Positions 18,985 to 27,832 of a DNA stretch of 40,673 nucleotides are shown piece after piece. How positions within the stretch are numbered: position 1 is the stretch's first letter; every line of letters starts with the position of its first letter. A program made the position numbers and the translations under genes. The notes under the pieces were generated by a model. The model saw only the letters and a list, made by a program, of their open reading frames with translations. It had not been told where the DNA came from and made no database searches. Source of the DNA: Pseudomonadales bacterium (GTDB taxonomy: Bacteria; Pseudomonadota; Gammaproteobacteria; Pseudomonadales; Azotimanducaceae); assembly GCA_011525295.1 (NCBI GenBank), contig WTGV01000050.1, positions 1-40,673 on the forward strand, written 5' to 3'.

Positions 18985-19464
18985 CTAATTCCCTTCAGAG
19001 TCGTCAAGTTCTTGAATCTTAATCGCTTCTTCGCGAGCAAGGTGATCTACCAATTCGTTAAATCGATCCCCGGAGTGCCCACGCACCCAATGCCAAGTAA
19101 TACGGTGTTTCTGAGTGCATGCATGGAGTTCTTGCCATAACTCTTTGTTCTTCACTGGTTTACGGTTGGCTGTTTGCCAATTGTTCATGCTCCAGGTGTC
19201 AATCCAATCGTTAATCCCATTGATAACGTATTTAGAGTCGGTATACAGTTGTATTTCAAACGGTTCGGAAAGATGTGCAAGAGCGGCAATCACTGCTTGC
19301 ATTTCCATTCGATTGTTTGTCGTCGAAGGATCCCCGCCGGAGAGTGTTGTAGACTCCGAATCTATGCGTACTAGCACTGCCCAACCTCCAGGTCCTGGAT
19401 TGCCTAGGCATGCGCCATCAGTATAGATCACGCAAGTCCTCACCGTTGAGGTGGCCTTAAGCAA
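18985..19464 (-). CDS. rnhA: Ribonuclease HI
   Basis: RNase HI degrades the RNA of RNA-DNA hybrids (R-loops, primers). All catalytic residues are present in 159 residues: Asp16 (YTDGACLGNPG), Glu54 (NNRMEMQAV), Asp76 (YTDSKYV), His130 (VRGHSGDRFNE) and Asp140 (LVDHLA), each offset by six from E. coli (10, 48, 70, 124, 134). The start is uncertain: TTG at 19464 is used here, and GTG at 19443 would place the first catalytic Asp at residue 9, close to the E. coli position. It follows ppiD after 18 bases and precedes dnaQ by two bases. Confidence 0.96.
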   Translation of the reverse strand: MLKATSTVRTCVIYTDGACLGNPGPGGWAVLVRIDSESTTLSGGDPSTTNNRMEMQAVIAALAHLSEPFEIQLYTDSKYVINGINDWIDTWSMNNWQTANRKPVKNKELWQELHACTQKHRITWHWVRGHSGDRFNELVDHLAREEAIKIQELDDSEGN

Positions 19465-19482
19465 ATAAAACTATTGGGAGAG

Positions 19483-21420
19483 TTAAGAATCCGGTGCGAG
19501 ATTGTTCTTTATTCGCGCGTTGTTGCGGAGTGCACGCACGAAAGTGCGCACGTCTCGGTTTTCGTGAGATGTCTCTAGATCGGTCTGAATCGACTGTTGG
19601 TCGATTTGAGGTAATTCGTCCCAATTACCCGCGTGGACACCAGTTACCACAAGTATTGCCCTGTCGTTGAACACCCCATCAACATCAAGTATTACTCGCT
19701 CACCTTCGTCCAAAACTTGCACCTTGAAAGCTTCCTCACGCACGGGGCTAGGAACTTCCTGATCTCGGCGAGCTAATCGGTCCACTGTGATCCAGTCCAC
19801 ACCGTAGTCTCTTGCGACTTGGTTGAAATCTTCTGTATCCAACAACTGTTTATAAGCGGCGTCACGATCACGTTCAGCTCGGCGTGCAGCCTCTTCCCGT
19901 CTTAAGACGGCTCGTACTTGCACCCGTACATCCTCCAGGGGTTTCAACTCGGGTGGGGTTCGGGACACTAATCTAGCAACAATGGCTTGCCGATCATCAA
20001 CATCGATGACTCGACTATTGAATCCGTTCTCCAATACGTCCGGTCCCAAAATTTGCTCGCGCACATCGAACGAGTCCAACGCCCCTTCCCCAATGGTTCG
20101 GGTTACGTTCGCTTGATTTTGGATTTCTTTGCCGAACGCTTCAGCCACTGGTTCCAGTGTGCTATTTTCATCGGCTGCAATTCCTAGTTGTCGTTTAGCT
20201 TCTTCGTAATCTGGAGTAGCTAATTCCTCTAGCATCTCCTGCCGTATTTCCTCAAAACGAGCACCCAAGGAGGCCAAATCGACCTCCTGAATTTCGTTCA
20301 ACTTAATTAGGTGAACGCCAAATTGAGTGACCACTGGTTCAGAAAGCTCCCCGACTTCCAATGAAAACAACACGTCCTCAAATTCTGGCACGAAACGGCC
20401 GCGCCCAGCAAAATCCAAATCTCCGCCAAAAATCGCATTAGACTCGTCTTCTGAGTGTTCTGCGGCCAGTTCTCCAAAACTCGCCCCGTCAACTATTTGT
20501 TGTCGTATGTCCTGAATCAGTGCCATGGCTTCTTCTTCGGTTCGATTCGTGATGGCTTCTTCTTCGGTTCCATTCTTGTCGACTTTAATGAGAATGTGTT
20601 GCGACTTTCGTTCCGCATTTTCCTGTGCTAAACGCTGCTCTTCCTCAAATGCAGTCGATATGTCTTCCTCGGAGACTTCGAGACCTTCCGTGTAATCCGC
20701 TTTGGAAATCGTTATGAAACTCAGTTCAAAGGACTCATCCGTCATATACTCTTCAAAGTTTTCTTCGTAGTAACCGGTGACCTCTTCCTCGGTGGGTTCA
20801 ATATCGCCAACATAAGAATTAGCGTCAAACAACAAGTATGCGATATCTCGAGTCTGTCTCCCTACTCGCGCCGCATCCATCAATTCTCTTTCGGTGAAAA
20901 ACGACGTGAGCCTCTGAACGTTCCACAATGCCTCGACAATTTGGTCTTTGCGAAGTTCTTCTTCGTAGGCCTCAAGAGAATAATTGAGCATTCGAGGTAC
21001 TCGTGTAATGAATGCTTCCTGATCGAATACACCATCGACCTGAAACAAGGGGTTCGCATAGATGGTTTCTAAGTAGTGTCGTCTAGACGAAGCCATCCCT
21101 AAAGCTGCTGCTTTTTGTACGTACAACTGGTGCTCGATCATCCTTTCGAGGATAGCGCGACCGTTCACCATTGACTCTATCGTTTCAAAGTCAATCTCGC
21201 CGTTGTATCTTTGGTAAAGACTGAACTTTTCGTTTTGAAGTGCTCGTGCAAACGCCGCTTCGGGAATGTTGTAGCCATTTACTACCGCTACCCCAGGTGG
21301 AGTAAAAGTCGCAAATAGATTAAATGCACCAAACCCGAAGACGACGAGCACAAACGCGATTAGACCAAAAACAATCTTGGCACTAGTGGTTTGTGCTCGT
21401 ACTCGTAATCGCTGAAGCAC
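19483..21420 (-). CDS. ppiD: Periplasmic folding chaperone / peptidyl-prolyl isomerase PpiD
   Basis: PpiD is an inner-membrane-anchored chaperone at the SecYEG exit that helps newly secreted proteins fold. The 645-residue product (623 in E. coli) has a short cytosolic basic N terminus and one membrane helix (about residues 17-36). A SurA-like N-terminal chaperone domain follows (about residues 40-190). A parvulin domain comes next at about residues 265-375 (SQHILIKVD, FGELAAEHSEDESNAIFGGDLDF, FGVHLIKLNEI), then a helical C-terminal domain. The start is GTG at 21420. Two near-identical nine-residue units (GTEEEAITN, RTEEEAMAL) come from a 27-bp tandem duplication in the parvulin domain. It follows hupB after 58 bases, as in the usual hupB-ppiD order. 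Confidence 0.95.
   Translation of the reverse strand: MLQRLRVRAQTTSAKIVFGLIAFVLVVFGFGAFNLFATFTPPGVAVVNGYNIPEAAFARALQNEKFSLYQRYNGEIDFETIESMVNGRAILERMIEHQLYVQKAAALGMASSRRHYLETIYANPLFQVDGVFDQEAFITRVPRMLNYSLEAYEEELRKDQIVEALWNVQRLTSFFTERELMDAARVGRQTRDIAYLLFDANSYVGDIEPTEEEVTGYYEENFEEYMTDESFELSFITISKADYTEGLEVSEEDISTAFEEEQRLAQENAERKSQHILIKVDKNGTEEEAITNRTEEEAMALIQDIRQQIVDGASFGELAAEHSEDESNAIFGGDLDFAGRGRFVPEFEDVLFSLEVGELSEPVVTQFGVHLIKLNEIQEVDLASLGARFEEIRQEMLEELATPDYEEAKRQLGIAADENSTLEPVAEAFGKEIQNQANVTRTIGEGALDSFDVREQILGPDVLENGFNSRVIDVDDRQAIVARLVSRTPPELKPLEDVRVQVRAVLRREEAARRAERDRDAAYKQLLDTEDFNQVARDYGVDWITVDRLARRDQEVPSPVREEAFKVQVLDEGERVILDVDGVFNDRAILVVTGVHAGNWDELPQIDQQSIQTDLETSHENRDVRTFVRALRNNARIKNNLAPDS
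20525..20578. repeat. 27-bp tandem duplication inside ppiD
   Basis: Units 20525-20551 and 20552-20578 match at 25 of 27 positions by eye, both beginning atggcttcttcttcggtt. In frame they encode two Glu-rich nine-residue units just after the first strand of the parvulin domain, where length changes are tolerated. Confidence 0.85.
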
Positions 21421-21478
21421 GCTACGCTCTTGAGTTACTAATTAGTAAAAAGGCAAAATTTCGGCAGAACCGAACCAA

Positions 21479-21754
21479 CTACCCGTTGACAGATTCGTTC
21501 AGGAGTTTGCCGGCCTTAAAAACAACATGTTTCCGAGCTGGAACGGCAACGGGCTCACCCGTGCGAGGATGCCGTGCCGTATAAGCAGCGCGATGGCGTG
21601 CACTCATACTGCCGAAACCGGTCAATACAACAGAGTCACCGTCGGTCAACGCCTGAGTGATACCACTTAAGACCGCATCAACGGCTGACTTGGCTTCCTT
21701 GCGTGTCAATCCGGCTTCGTGTCGGACATGTTCTACTAAATCTCGCTTTTGCAT
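21479..21754 (-). CDS. hupB: DNA-binding protein HU (beta type)
   Basis: HU is a small nucleoid-associated protein that bends DNA as a dimer. The 91-residue product has the full fold: N-terminal helices (KRDLVEHVRHEAGLTRKEA), the VVLTGFGSMSARHRAAYTARHPRTGE arm region, and the conserved arm tip with PVAVPARKHVVFKAGKLL. The Asn-Pro of the common RNPxTG consensus reads HPRTGEP here. GAGGT seven bases before the ATG at 21754 is a strong ribosome-binding site. It lies directly after the clpX terminator and before ppiD; lon, which normally separates clpX from hupB, is not there. Confidence 0.97.
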   Translation of the reverse strand: MQKRDLVEHVRHEAGLTRKEAKSAVDAVLSGITQALTDGDSVVLTGFGSMSARHRAAYTARHPRTGEPVAVPARKHVVFKAGKLLNESVNG

Positions 21755-21795
21755 GTGATTACCTCGAGTATGAAATAAAGGACAAATAAAAATTA

Positions 21796-21820
21796 GAGAA
21801 TCAGGTTAAAACTGATTCTC
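21796..21820 (-). terminator. Rho-independent terminator after clpX
   Basis: gagaatcag (21796-21804) pairs perfectly with ctgattctc (21812-21820) around a seven-base loop. Read on the minus strand the stem is followed by a T-rich tail (taatttttattt). A second, weaker hairpin (21832-21838 with 21843-21849, one G-T pair) lies between it and the clpX stop. Together they should end the tig-clpP-clpX transcript, so hupB needs its own promoter in the 41 bases that remain or overlapping the stem. Confidence 0.8.
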
Positions 21821-21863
21821 CAAACAACCGGTTTCGCCAAAAGGCGGAAACTACGAATACGCA

Positions 21864-23132
21864 TTAACCGTTCACCAAAAGAGGTTTCTTTGTGTCATCG
21901 TCTTTGTAAATGAGCAAAGGTGCGCACTCGCCGAATACGACCTGTGCATCGACAACGACCTTTTCCACTTCTTTATTTGACGGAATGTCGTACATCGTAT
22001 CTAAAAGGATTTCTTCCATGATGGACCGAAGTCCACGTGCCCCAGTTTTTCGATCCAAAGCTTTTTTCGCGATTGCACTGAGAGCGTCCTGCCGAAACTC
22101 AATGGAGACATCCTCCATGTGAAAGAGCTCAGCATATTGTTTTGTCAGCGCATTCTTAGGTTCAGTAAGTATTCTCACTAGTGCGCTTTCATCTAGTTCA
22201 TCCAGTGTAGCAACAACAGGTAGTCTGCCCACAAACTCTGGAATTAAACCATATCTGATCAAGTCGTCAGGTTCCACTTTCTTCAGTATCGTGTCGATAC
22301 TTTCCGGACTATTCGGACCCGAAACGGTGGCCTCAAAACCGATCCCACTATCGTCAGTTCGTGCTTGAATCACACGATCCAAACCTGCGAATGCACCACC
22401 ACAAATGAACAGGATGTTGGAAGTATTTACGTGCATATATTCACCCTGTGGATGTTTTCTAGATCCGTGGGGCGGTACAGAGGAAGTCGTGCCTTCTATG
22501 AGTTTTAAGAGTGCCTGCTGGACCCCTTCACCGGAGACGTCTCGAGTGATCGACGGGTTGTCAGACTTTCGAGAAATCTTGTCAATTTCGTCAATGTAGA
22601 CGATGCCCTGCTGAGCTTTTTCGACATCGTAATCGCACTTTTGTAGTAATTTCTGCAGAACATTCTCAACATCTTCGCCGACGTAGCCTGCTTCCGTTAA
22701 AGTCGTCGCGTCTGCGATACAAAACGGTACGTCCATGAGCCGCGCAAGAGTTTCTGCCAATAACGTTTTCCCACTTCCTGTGGGACCGATCAAGAGAATG
22801 TTTGCCTTCGCAATCTCGACGTTACTGCGATCCTTGGATCGAATACGCTTGAAATGAGTGTAGACCGCTACTGATAAGACGCGTTTGGCGTGTTCTTGAC
22901 CGATGACGTATTCGTCGAGTCGAGCTTTGATCTCGTGCGGTAGGAGCAGCCGCGCCAAACGACCTGGTGGTTCGGTTGGATCTTTGAATTCCTCCCGTAC
23001 CATTTCAACGCACACATCAATGCATTCATTACATATGAAAACGGATGGTCCACCAGAAATGAGTTTCCTCACTTCAAACTGGCTCTTCTCACAGAATGAA
23101 CAGAAGGCGCGCCCGGAAATTCCGCTACCCAT
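21864..23132 (-). CDS. clpX: ATP-dependent Clp protease ATP-binding subunit ClpX
   Basis: ClpX unfolds tagged substrates and feeds them to ClpP. The 422-residue product (424 in E. coli) has the N-terminal zinc-binding domain (Cys11, Cys14, Cys34, Cys37), Walker A GPTGSGKT, Walker [11 protein letters not shown], the substrate-gripping pore loop GYVGED, the arginine-finger region, and the [18 protein letters not shown] sensor region. The ATG at 23132 is preceded by GGAG about ten bases upstream. A 165-base gap separates it from clpP, longer than other gaps in the cluster, and contains a candidate promoter, so clpX may be made both from the tig-clpP transcript and from its own start. Confidence 0.98.
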   Translation of the reverse strand: MGSGISGRAFCSFCEKSQFEVRKLISGGPSVFICNECIDVCVEMVREEFKDPTEPPGRLARLLLPHEIKARLDEYVIGQEHAKRVLSVAVYTHFKRIRSKDRSNVEIAKANILLIGPTGSGKTLLAETLARLMDVPFCIADATTLTEAGYVGEDVENVLQKLLQKCDYDVEKAQQGIVYIDEIDKISRKSDNPSITRDVSGEGVQQALLKLIEGTTSSVPPHGSRKHPQGEYMHVNTSNILFICGGAFAGLDRVIQARTDDSGIGFEATVSGPNSPESIDTILKKVEPDDLIRYGLIPEFVGRLPVVATLDELDESALVRILTEPKNALTKQYAELFHMEDVSIEFRQDALSAIAKKALDRKTGARGLRSIMEEILLDTMYDIPSNKEVEKVVVDAQVVFGECAPLLIYKDDDTKKPLLVNG

Positions 23133-23234
23133 TAAATGTGCGCTCCGACTGTAGTGAATCGAATTTGCAAGAACGGAGCGTGACTACACAAGAGTAGTTG
23201 TGAGAACAAAGGGATTTTCATTGTCGGGGGAATA

Positions 23235-23264
23235 AGTATAGAGCAAAATTCCTAGAACGTACAA
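23235..23264 (-). promoter_or_regulatory. Candidate sigma-70 promoter for clpX
   Basis: On the minus strand a TATACT hexamer (23235-23240) is preceded, after an 18-base spacer, by TTGTAC (23259-23264). The -10 matches five of six consensus bases; the -35 matches only the TTG. It lies in the unusually long clpP-clpX gap, about 100 bases before clpX. Confidence 0.35.
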
Positions 23265-23297
23265 ACAAAGTGTTGAAAAAGAACACAAACACGTTAG

Positions 23298-23915
23298 TTA
23301 AGTGGACATTTTAGTTTCTCGAGTGTTCCTTACCACATCAATAAGGCCATATTTTTTCGCATCATCGGGCGACATCCAGAAATCTCGATCTGTGTCTGTC
23401 GCGATTTGTTCTTGCTTTTGACCGGTATGCTGAGCTAGTAGGCGGTTGAGTGTCTCCCGTAAATGTAGTATCTCTTTGACCTGGAGTTCTATATCCGCTG
23501 CAGTACCTTCAGTCCCACCACTCGGCTGGTGCAACATGATTCGGGAATTCGGTAATGCAGATCGTTTCCCGGCTGTACCGGCAGCGAGAAGAAAAGCTCC
23601 CATGCTCGCGGCTTGACCAATACAAGTGGTTGCCACATCCGAGCGAATATATTGCATAGTATCATAAATCGAGAGTCCCGCGGACACGGTACCACCTGGT
23701 GAATTTATGTAAAGGTGAATGTCCTTTTCTGGATTTTCTGATTCACACCAGAGTAGTTGTGCCACAACGACATTCGCAACGGCATCGGTGACTACATCCG
23801 CTAAGAAAATGATGCGTTCCTTCAACAAGCGAGAGTAGATGTCGTAAGAGCGCTCGCCTCGGGCACTCTGTTCCAAAACCATCGGTACAAAATTCATTCC
23901 TTGAACTTCATCCAT
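23298..23915 (-). CDS. clpP: ATP-dependent Clp protease proteolytic subunit ClpP
   Basis: ClpP forms the tetradecameric serine protease chamber used by ClpX (and ClpA). The 205-residue product (207 in E. coli including the propeptide) contains the full triad: Ser104 ([11 protein letters not shown]), His129 (IMLHQPSGG) and Asp178 (TDRDFWMS). The hydrophobic-pocket contact region and the N-terminal axial loop sequence ([20 protein letters not shown]) are typical. The start ATG at 23915 has an AGAGGAA site that overlaps the tig stop codon 14 bases upstream, so tig and clpP are translationally linked. Confidence 0.98.
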   Translation of the reverse strand: MDEVQGMNFVPMVLEQSARGERSYDIYSRLLKERIIFLADVVTDAVANVVVAQLLWCESENPEKDIHLYINSPGGTVSAGLSIYDTMQYIRSDVATTCIGQAASMGAFLLAAGTAGKRSALPNSRIMLHQPSGGTEGTAADIELQVKEILHLRETLNRLLAQHTGQKQEQIATDTDRDFWMSPDDAKKYGLIDVVRNTRETKMST

Positions 23916-23929
23916 CGTATTTAATTCCT

Positions 23930-25705
23930 CTAAATTTTGTCATCATCGTTTGTTTTTGCTACGTTGGAGCGTCGAAATTTACTTTTTAGCCAATTAGTAA
24001 AAGCATTTCCTTGGGACTCCCCCACATCGGACTCCTCTAAAGCGTCTGCTACTGTCGGACTAACTAAGGCACTGTGATCGTCGCTAGTCTCGGACGCGTC
24101 TTTCAATTTTTTCGCACGTTCTTCAGCTTCAAGGGCATGCGTAATTTCTTCCGAACTGACAGGTGCAGTCCAACTAAAAGGACCTCCATTGGGTGGTAGA
24201 GTCCACAATCCACTCCGACTCAGATAATAGAAGTCGAAGAAACTCACTGACACTCCAGGAACAGAATTGCGTTCAAACAGGTCATTCATTACACGCGTTC
24301 GCATGACGTTATTTCGAACAAGACCTTGGTATTCCGGGTCAAATACTCTATCTGAGTCTAGTCCAAGCTTGCTTAGACGTTCGTACTCTACGCGTGTGTA
24401 CTCGGCAATTAAATCATCGGTCGGTTCAAGACTGTGTTCTGTGGCATATTGACGAATAAACAGACCTTCGAGAATACCAAAATATGTTCGTGTTAATAAA
24501 GACGGTTTCAATCCGTTCTTGTCCGGCAAAAAAGTGGCTCCTAGTTCAGTCCATTTGTCATCCACGAGTGGCGCGTGATGCTCGCCAACTAATATGCGAT
24601 AGGGCAAGTCAATTGGATTCATTGCGCAAATCTGTGCAGCCACTTGGGCTTGCTTTGCATCGCGAGTACCTTGCTGCATCGTCCCTTCAACGTATCGTTT
24701 TAGCTCGTCATTCAGCTCTTCAATATCTTTGTATGGAACGTCGTCTCTGGCAAAGAATTCTTCGTTAACCGCATCTGGTGATATTTCTTCTACCTTCAAT
24801 ATCTTGACTTTCACATGCAAATGGCGCGGAGGTAGTCGAGACACGTCCAACCACGAGAATATCGGTTCAGTCGATGCTAACTCCGTCGGTTCCCGTTCAT
24901 CCGTCGAATCGTCAGAATGGGATTCAACCACTTCGCTGTCTTCGATCGAGTTGGTGTCCTCAACGAATTCTTCGGCCACATTCTGAAGTGACGACAAAGG
25001 AACATTTGCAATTTGTGTATCGACTTCGAACTCGTCACCGGTTGATCGATTCAGCAATTCTTCGTGTAGTACCGAACCTAATAGGTCATCATCGTATAAC
25101 CACTTGTCAATGACGACTATGTGTTTTCCTAGGTAGTCTTGCGTCCATTCAGCATAAGTGCTTCTAATATCCCCAGTGAATCTAGACGAAATGTCGTCGA
25201 CATCGACGAGCACCCTATCCCCGGATTGAATTGGTCGATCGACCTCTGAACCGACAGCGCGTTCAAACCGATAGAGAGAACCGCTGCGTTTTAGAAAGTC
25301 TTCATCGGTCGAAATCTTTGGATCACACAGAGTAAGCGATTCTAGTTTGGATAGGTCGAGAACTGGTCTCACAACAAAGTCAACTATGTACTCCGTTTTG
25401 CTTAAGTCGTCAGGTGTGTCGATATCGGCATGAGTAATTTTCCAAACATCAAAATCGGGCAGATTTTCAGCGAATTCCATTGCATCTCGGACACCCCGGG
25501 TATGTATGTTCTTTAAGATCGCGTCGCGATATCGGTCTTTTATCAAACTACGAGGTACTTTACCTGGTCGAAAACCGGGGAGACGTGCTTCTTGAGCTAG
25601 CTCTTCCGCGTTGCGCTCAAATCGCTCATTGATTTCGTCCTCGCTGAGTTTGAACCGAAGTCGTCGTTCCAGTGAACTGAGTGGTTTGATAGACGTCGTA
25701 TGCAT
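23930..25705 (-). CDS. tig: Trigger factor, enlarged and divergent
   Basis: Trigger factor is the ribosome-bound chaperone that receives nascent chains. The N-terminal domain (1 to about 125) has the ribosome-docking signature GFRPGKVP at residues 44-51. The domain order N, PPIase-like, C-terminal arm is recognisable, but the protein has 591 residues against about 430 normally. The excess is in two places: an acidic, low-complexity insertion in the FKBP-like domain (about residues 246-281, Glu/Asp/Ser-rich) and a C-terminal extension (about 490-591) with an acidic linker and a basic end ([11 protein letters not shown]). The FKBP-like core ([18 protein letters not shown]) is strongly divergent, and isomerase activity is doubtful. 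I use the ATG at 25705; a TTG one codon upstream is possible. Position before clpP supports the identity. Confidence 0.9.
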   Translation of the reverse strand: MHTTSIKPLSSLERRLRFKLSEDEINERFERNAEELAQEARLPGFRPGKVPRSLIKDRYRDAILKNIHTRGVRDAMEFAENLPDFDVWKITHADIDTPDDLSKTEYIVDFVVRPVLDLSKLESLTLCDPKISTDEDFLKRSGSLYRFERAVGSEVDRPIQSGDRVLVDVDDISSRFTGDIRSTYAEWTQDYLGKHIVVIDKWLYDDDLLGSVLHEELLNRSTGDEFEVDTQIANVPLSSLQNVAEEFVEDTNSIEDSEVVESHSDDSTDEREPTELASTEPIFSWLDVSRLPPRHLHVKVKILKVEEISPDAVNEEFFARDDVPYKDIEELNDELKRYVEGTMQQGTRDAKQAQVAAQICAMNPIDLPYRILVGEHHAPLVDDKWTELGATFLPDKNGLKPSLLTRTYFGILEGLFIRQYATEHSLEPTDDLIAEYTRVEYERLSKLGLDSDRVFDPEYQGLVRNNVMRTRVMNDLFERNSVPGVSVSFFDFYYLSRSGLWTLPPNGGPFSWTAPVSSEEITHALEAEERAKKLKDASETSDDHSALVSPTVADALEESDVGESQGNAFTNWLKSKFRRSNVAKTNDDDKI

Positions 25706-25749
25706 CAAGAACTACAATCTCAAAATTTGGTGTTGATTGGATATGTCGT

Positions 25750-25826
25750 TGGGGTGGATGATGGGGCTTGAACCCACGACAACCAGATCCACAATCTGGG
25801 GCTCTACCAACTGAGCTACATCCACC
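25750..25826 (-). tRNA. tRNA-His (GTG)
   Basis: Read on the minus strand, a 77-base cloverleaf starts GGTGGATGTAGC with the extra 5' G typical of tRNA-His (pairing with C73) and ends in an encoded CCA. The anticodon stem CCAGA/TCTGG holds the loop with GTG. The T-loop GTTCAAG and D-loop AGTTGGTAGA are normal. It lies 45 bases upstream of the tig start on the same strand. Confidence 0.96.
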
Positions 25827-25958
25827 AAAGAACTTTCATCGCGCTCGCGCCAGAGTTTGGAAGTGAGTAGGCTCTAACTCAATTGAAATGATCATTAAAT
25901 TTTACGGAAGACCGGTCTGTGTAAAACACACGCTTAGTGTTATCTAAGCTGGATTAAA

Positions 25959-26035
25959 TGGCACGCTCGGAAGGACTCGAACCTTCAACCCTCGGCTTAG
26001 AAGGCCGATGCTCTATCCAGTTGAGCTACGAGCGC
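25959..26035 (-). tRNA. tRNA-Arg (TCT)
   Basis: A 77-base cloverleaf on the minus strand starts GCGCTCGTAGCTC, has TCT in a CGGCC/GGCCG-type anticodon arm, the T-loop GTTCGAG and an encoded CCA. It reads AGA/AGG codons. It ends 132 bases before tRNA-His; the spacer has no gene. Confidence 0.95.
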
Positions 26036-26048
26036 TTCGTGTCGTTAA

Positions 26049-26579
26049 TCAAAAGAATGCAAAGAACTTCTTGCGAAATTTCAAGAACTTTTGGGGAAAT
26101 TCCAAAAACTCTTTGGTGGGAAATTCGGCTATCGCAAGATATTCTTTCCTAAAGCTGTAGCATAACCATCCAATCGATACACACAAGGCCGCGATCACAC
26201 AAGACCCACCAGCGAGACTCGCCGCCCCTGGAGACCATGTATCTACCGATAGAAAAGTTTGCGCGACACCCATTACTATTGCAAAAAAGATTATCAGCCA
26301 AATCAACCAATGCCTAAAAAAGTAAACAATGAAATATACACTGTTCTTGCGAATCGTTCTATTTCGTATTCGGTATACACACCATCCAATGGATATACAA
26401 GTAGCTGGGCCCAAACTAAGCGATACCAACAATGGACTGCCTGCGAGGTTTGGTATGGACCACCCTAATAGAAAAAGAAAACCTAAACCGAGCCCTAGAA
26501 ACCACAAAGCCCAGTGGGTCAAGAGCAGATAACTGAAAGCGACAATTTCAACAACGAGTATCTTCTTTTTATTGGGCAC
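26049..26579 (-). CDS. Small multi-pass membrane protein of unknown function between tRNA genes
   Basis: The 176-residue product has four or five hydrophobic segments (for example VVEIVAFSYLLLTHWALWFL, then the FFAIVMG region and CVIAALCVSIGWLCYSF) and a basic N terminus. It ends in a Phe/Lys-rich tail (FPTKEFLEFPQKFLKFRKKFFAFF spans the last residues), encoded by three degenerate 21-24-bp repeats around gaaatt at 26075, 26096 and 26120. I chose GTG at 26579 because GGAGA lies nine bases upstream (26589-26593); TTG at 26627 is the longer alternative. Its stop is 13 bases before tRNA-Arg and its start about 190 bases after tRNA-Pro, so it is embedded in a tRNA series. I recognise no family. 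Confidence 0.55.
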   Translation of the reverse strand: MPNKKKILVVEIVAFSYLLLTHWALWFLGLGLGFLFLLGWSIPNLAGSPLLVSLSLGPATCISIGWCVYRIRNRTIRKNSVYFIVYFFRHWLIWLIIFFAIVMGVAQTFLSVDTWSPGAASLAGGSCVIAALCVSIGWLCYSFRKEYLAIAEFPTKEFLEFPQKFLKFRKKFFAFF

Positions 26580-26767
26580 TTGAAAATTTCTCCGTGCAAA
26601 TACAAGATGTTTTTGTATCAAACGCAAAAATTGTACGCTACCGCTTCACTCTACAGGATGTGTTTATCGTAGCGTGGAGTGGTACTTTTTCGGGTTCAGG
26701 TCTTGAATCAAATTTCCTATTCCGCATACAAAACTCCCATCCTTGTCAGGCTTTCGACGTGGAGAGA

Positions 26768-26844
<77 letters not shown>

Positions 26845-26865
26845 ATCTTCTAAGCGGACAAGAAC

Positions 26866-26894
26866 GTTATATGCTACTCACCGAATATTGTCAA
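26866..26894 (-). promoter_or_regulatory. Sigma-70 promoter of tRNA-Pro
   Basis: On the minus strand, TTGACA (26889-26894) and TATAAC (26866-26871) are separated by exactly 17 bases. Initiation would fall near 26859, about 15 bases before the mature 5' end of tRNA-Pro at 26844. It may also drive the membrane-protein gene and the following tRNAs. Confidence 0.75.
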
Positions 26895-26977
26895 ATCAAA
26901 CGATCAATCAGGTCTGCATGTCATGTTGACACTGTGCAAAATTGTATGCTCCTCTCGCTTGGAAGCACACTCCCTAC

Positions 26978-27832
26978 ATGACCGCCCGCGTACTTAACGG
27001 TTTAACAATTGCTAAGGCTATTCGACAAGAAGTTGGAACGCGAGTTCAACAAATAGTCGAACAACACGGTGTGCGACCCGGACTGACTGTAATTCTCGTT
27101 GGTAATGATCCTGCTTCAGAGCTTTATGTTCGACTAAAAAAACGAGATTGCGAGGCCGCTGGAATTAGCTGTGAAATCAAAAATTTCTCTGGAGACATCT
27201 CTGAGCAACAACTTACAGATACGATCGATTCACTAAACACGGATCCCAATGTTCACGGAATTCTCTTACAACTTCCACTGCCAGAACAGTTTTACGCGCC
27301 GCGAGTCGTTGACCGCATAGATCCAACCAAAGATGTAGACGGTATTACGCCATTGAACATGGGAAAACTCGCACTACGCGAACCTGCCCATCGGTGCTGC
27401 ACGCCAAAGGGAGTGATGACTTTGCTTGACCACACTGAGATCGATCTGCTCGGGCTTGATGCTGTGGTTGTGGGTGCATCAAACCATGTTGGTCGACCAA
27501 TGTGTTTGGAATTGTTATTGCGAGGATGTACAGTCACGTGTACACATAAGTATTCGAAAGACACGTCATTTCACACTCGGCAAGCGGACATACTCGTTAC
27601 CGCTACTGGCATCGGTGGACTGATTAGAAAAGACTGGGTAAAACCTGGCGCTATAGTCATCGACGTTGGAATCGAAACCCAACCAGACGGACGATTGAAG
27701 GGTGATGTCGCGTACGAGGAAGTGAAAGAAATCGCGTCATGGATTACACCGGTACCCGGAGGTGTTGGTCCAATGACTCGCGTATCGATACTACAAAACT
27801 TACTAGCGACTGTAGAACAAACTTTACATTGA
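26978..27832 (+). CDS. folD: Bifunctional methylenetetrahydrofolate dehydrogenase/cyclohydrolase FolD
   Basis: FolD interconverts 5,10-methylene- and 10-formyl-tetrahydrofolate, feeding purine synthesis and formyl-Met-tRNA. The 284-residue product (288 in E. coli) has the active-site region YVRLKKRDCEAAGI with its catalytic Lys, the ILLQLPLPEQF motif, DVDGITPLNMGKL, the NADP-binding VVGASNHVGRPM segment and the terminal TPVPGGVGPMT. I start at the ATG at 26978; a TTG at 26942 would add 12 unrelated residues. It overlaps the lpxH start by four bases. Its product pool also serves purF and metH elsewhere in the window. Confidence 0.97.
   Translation: MTARVLNGLTIAKAIRQEVGTRVQQIVEQHGVRPGLTVILVGNDPASELYVRLKKRDCEAAGISCEIKNFSGDISEQQLTDTIDSLNTDPNVHGILLQLPLPEQFYAPRVVDRIDPTKDVDGITPLNMGKLALREPAHRCCTPKGVMTLLDHTEIDLLGLDAVVVGASNHVGRPMCLELLLRGCTVTCTHKYSKDTSFHTRQADILVTATGIGGLIRKDWVKPGAIVIDVGIETQPDGRLKGDVAYEEVKEIASWITPVPGGVGPMTRVSILQNLLATVEQTLH

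Noticed and set aside
19115..19426. Open frame opposite rnhA
   Set aside because: RNase HI on the other strand has all catalytic residues; this is a shadow.
26631..26690. Terminator downstream of tRNA-Pro
   Set aside because: A 6-bp stem (cgctac/gtagcg) with a long loop and a T-run displaced by several bases is too weak to call.
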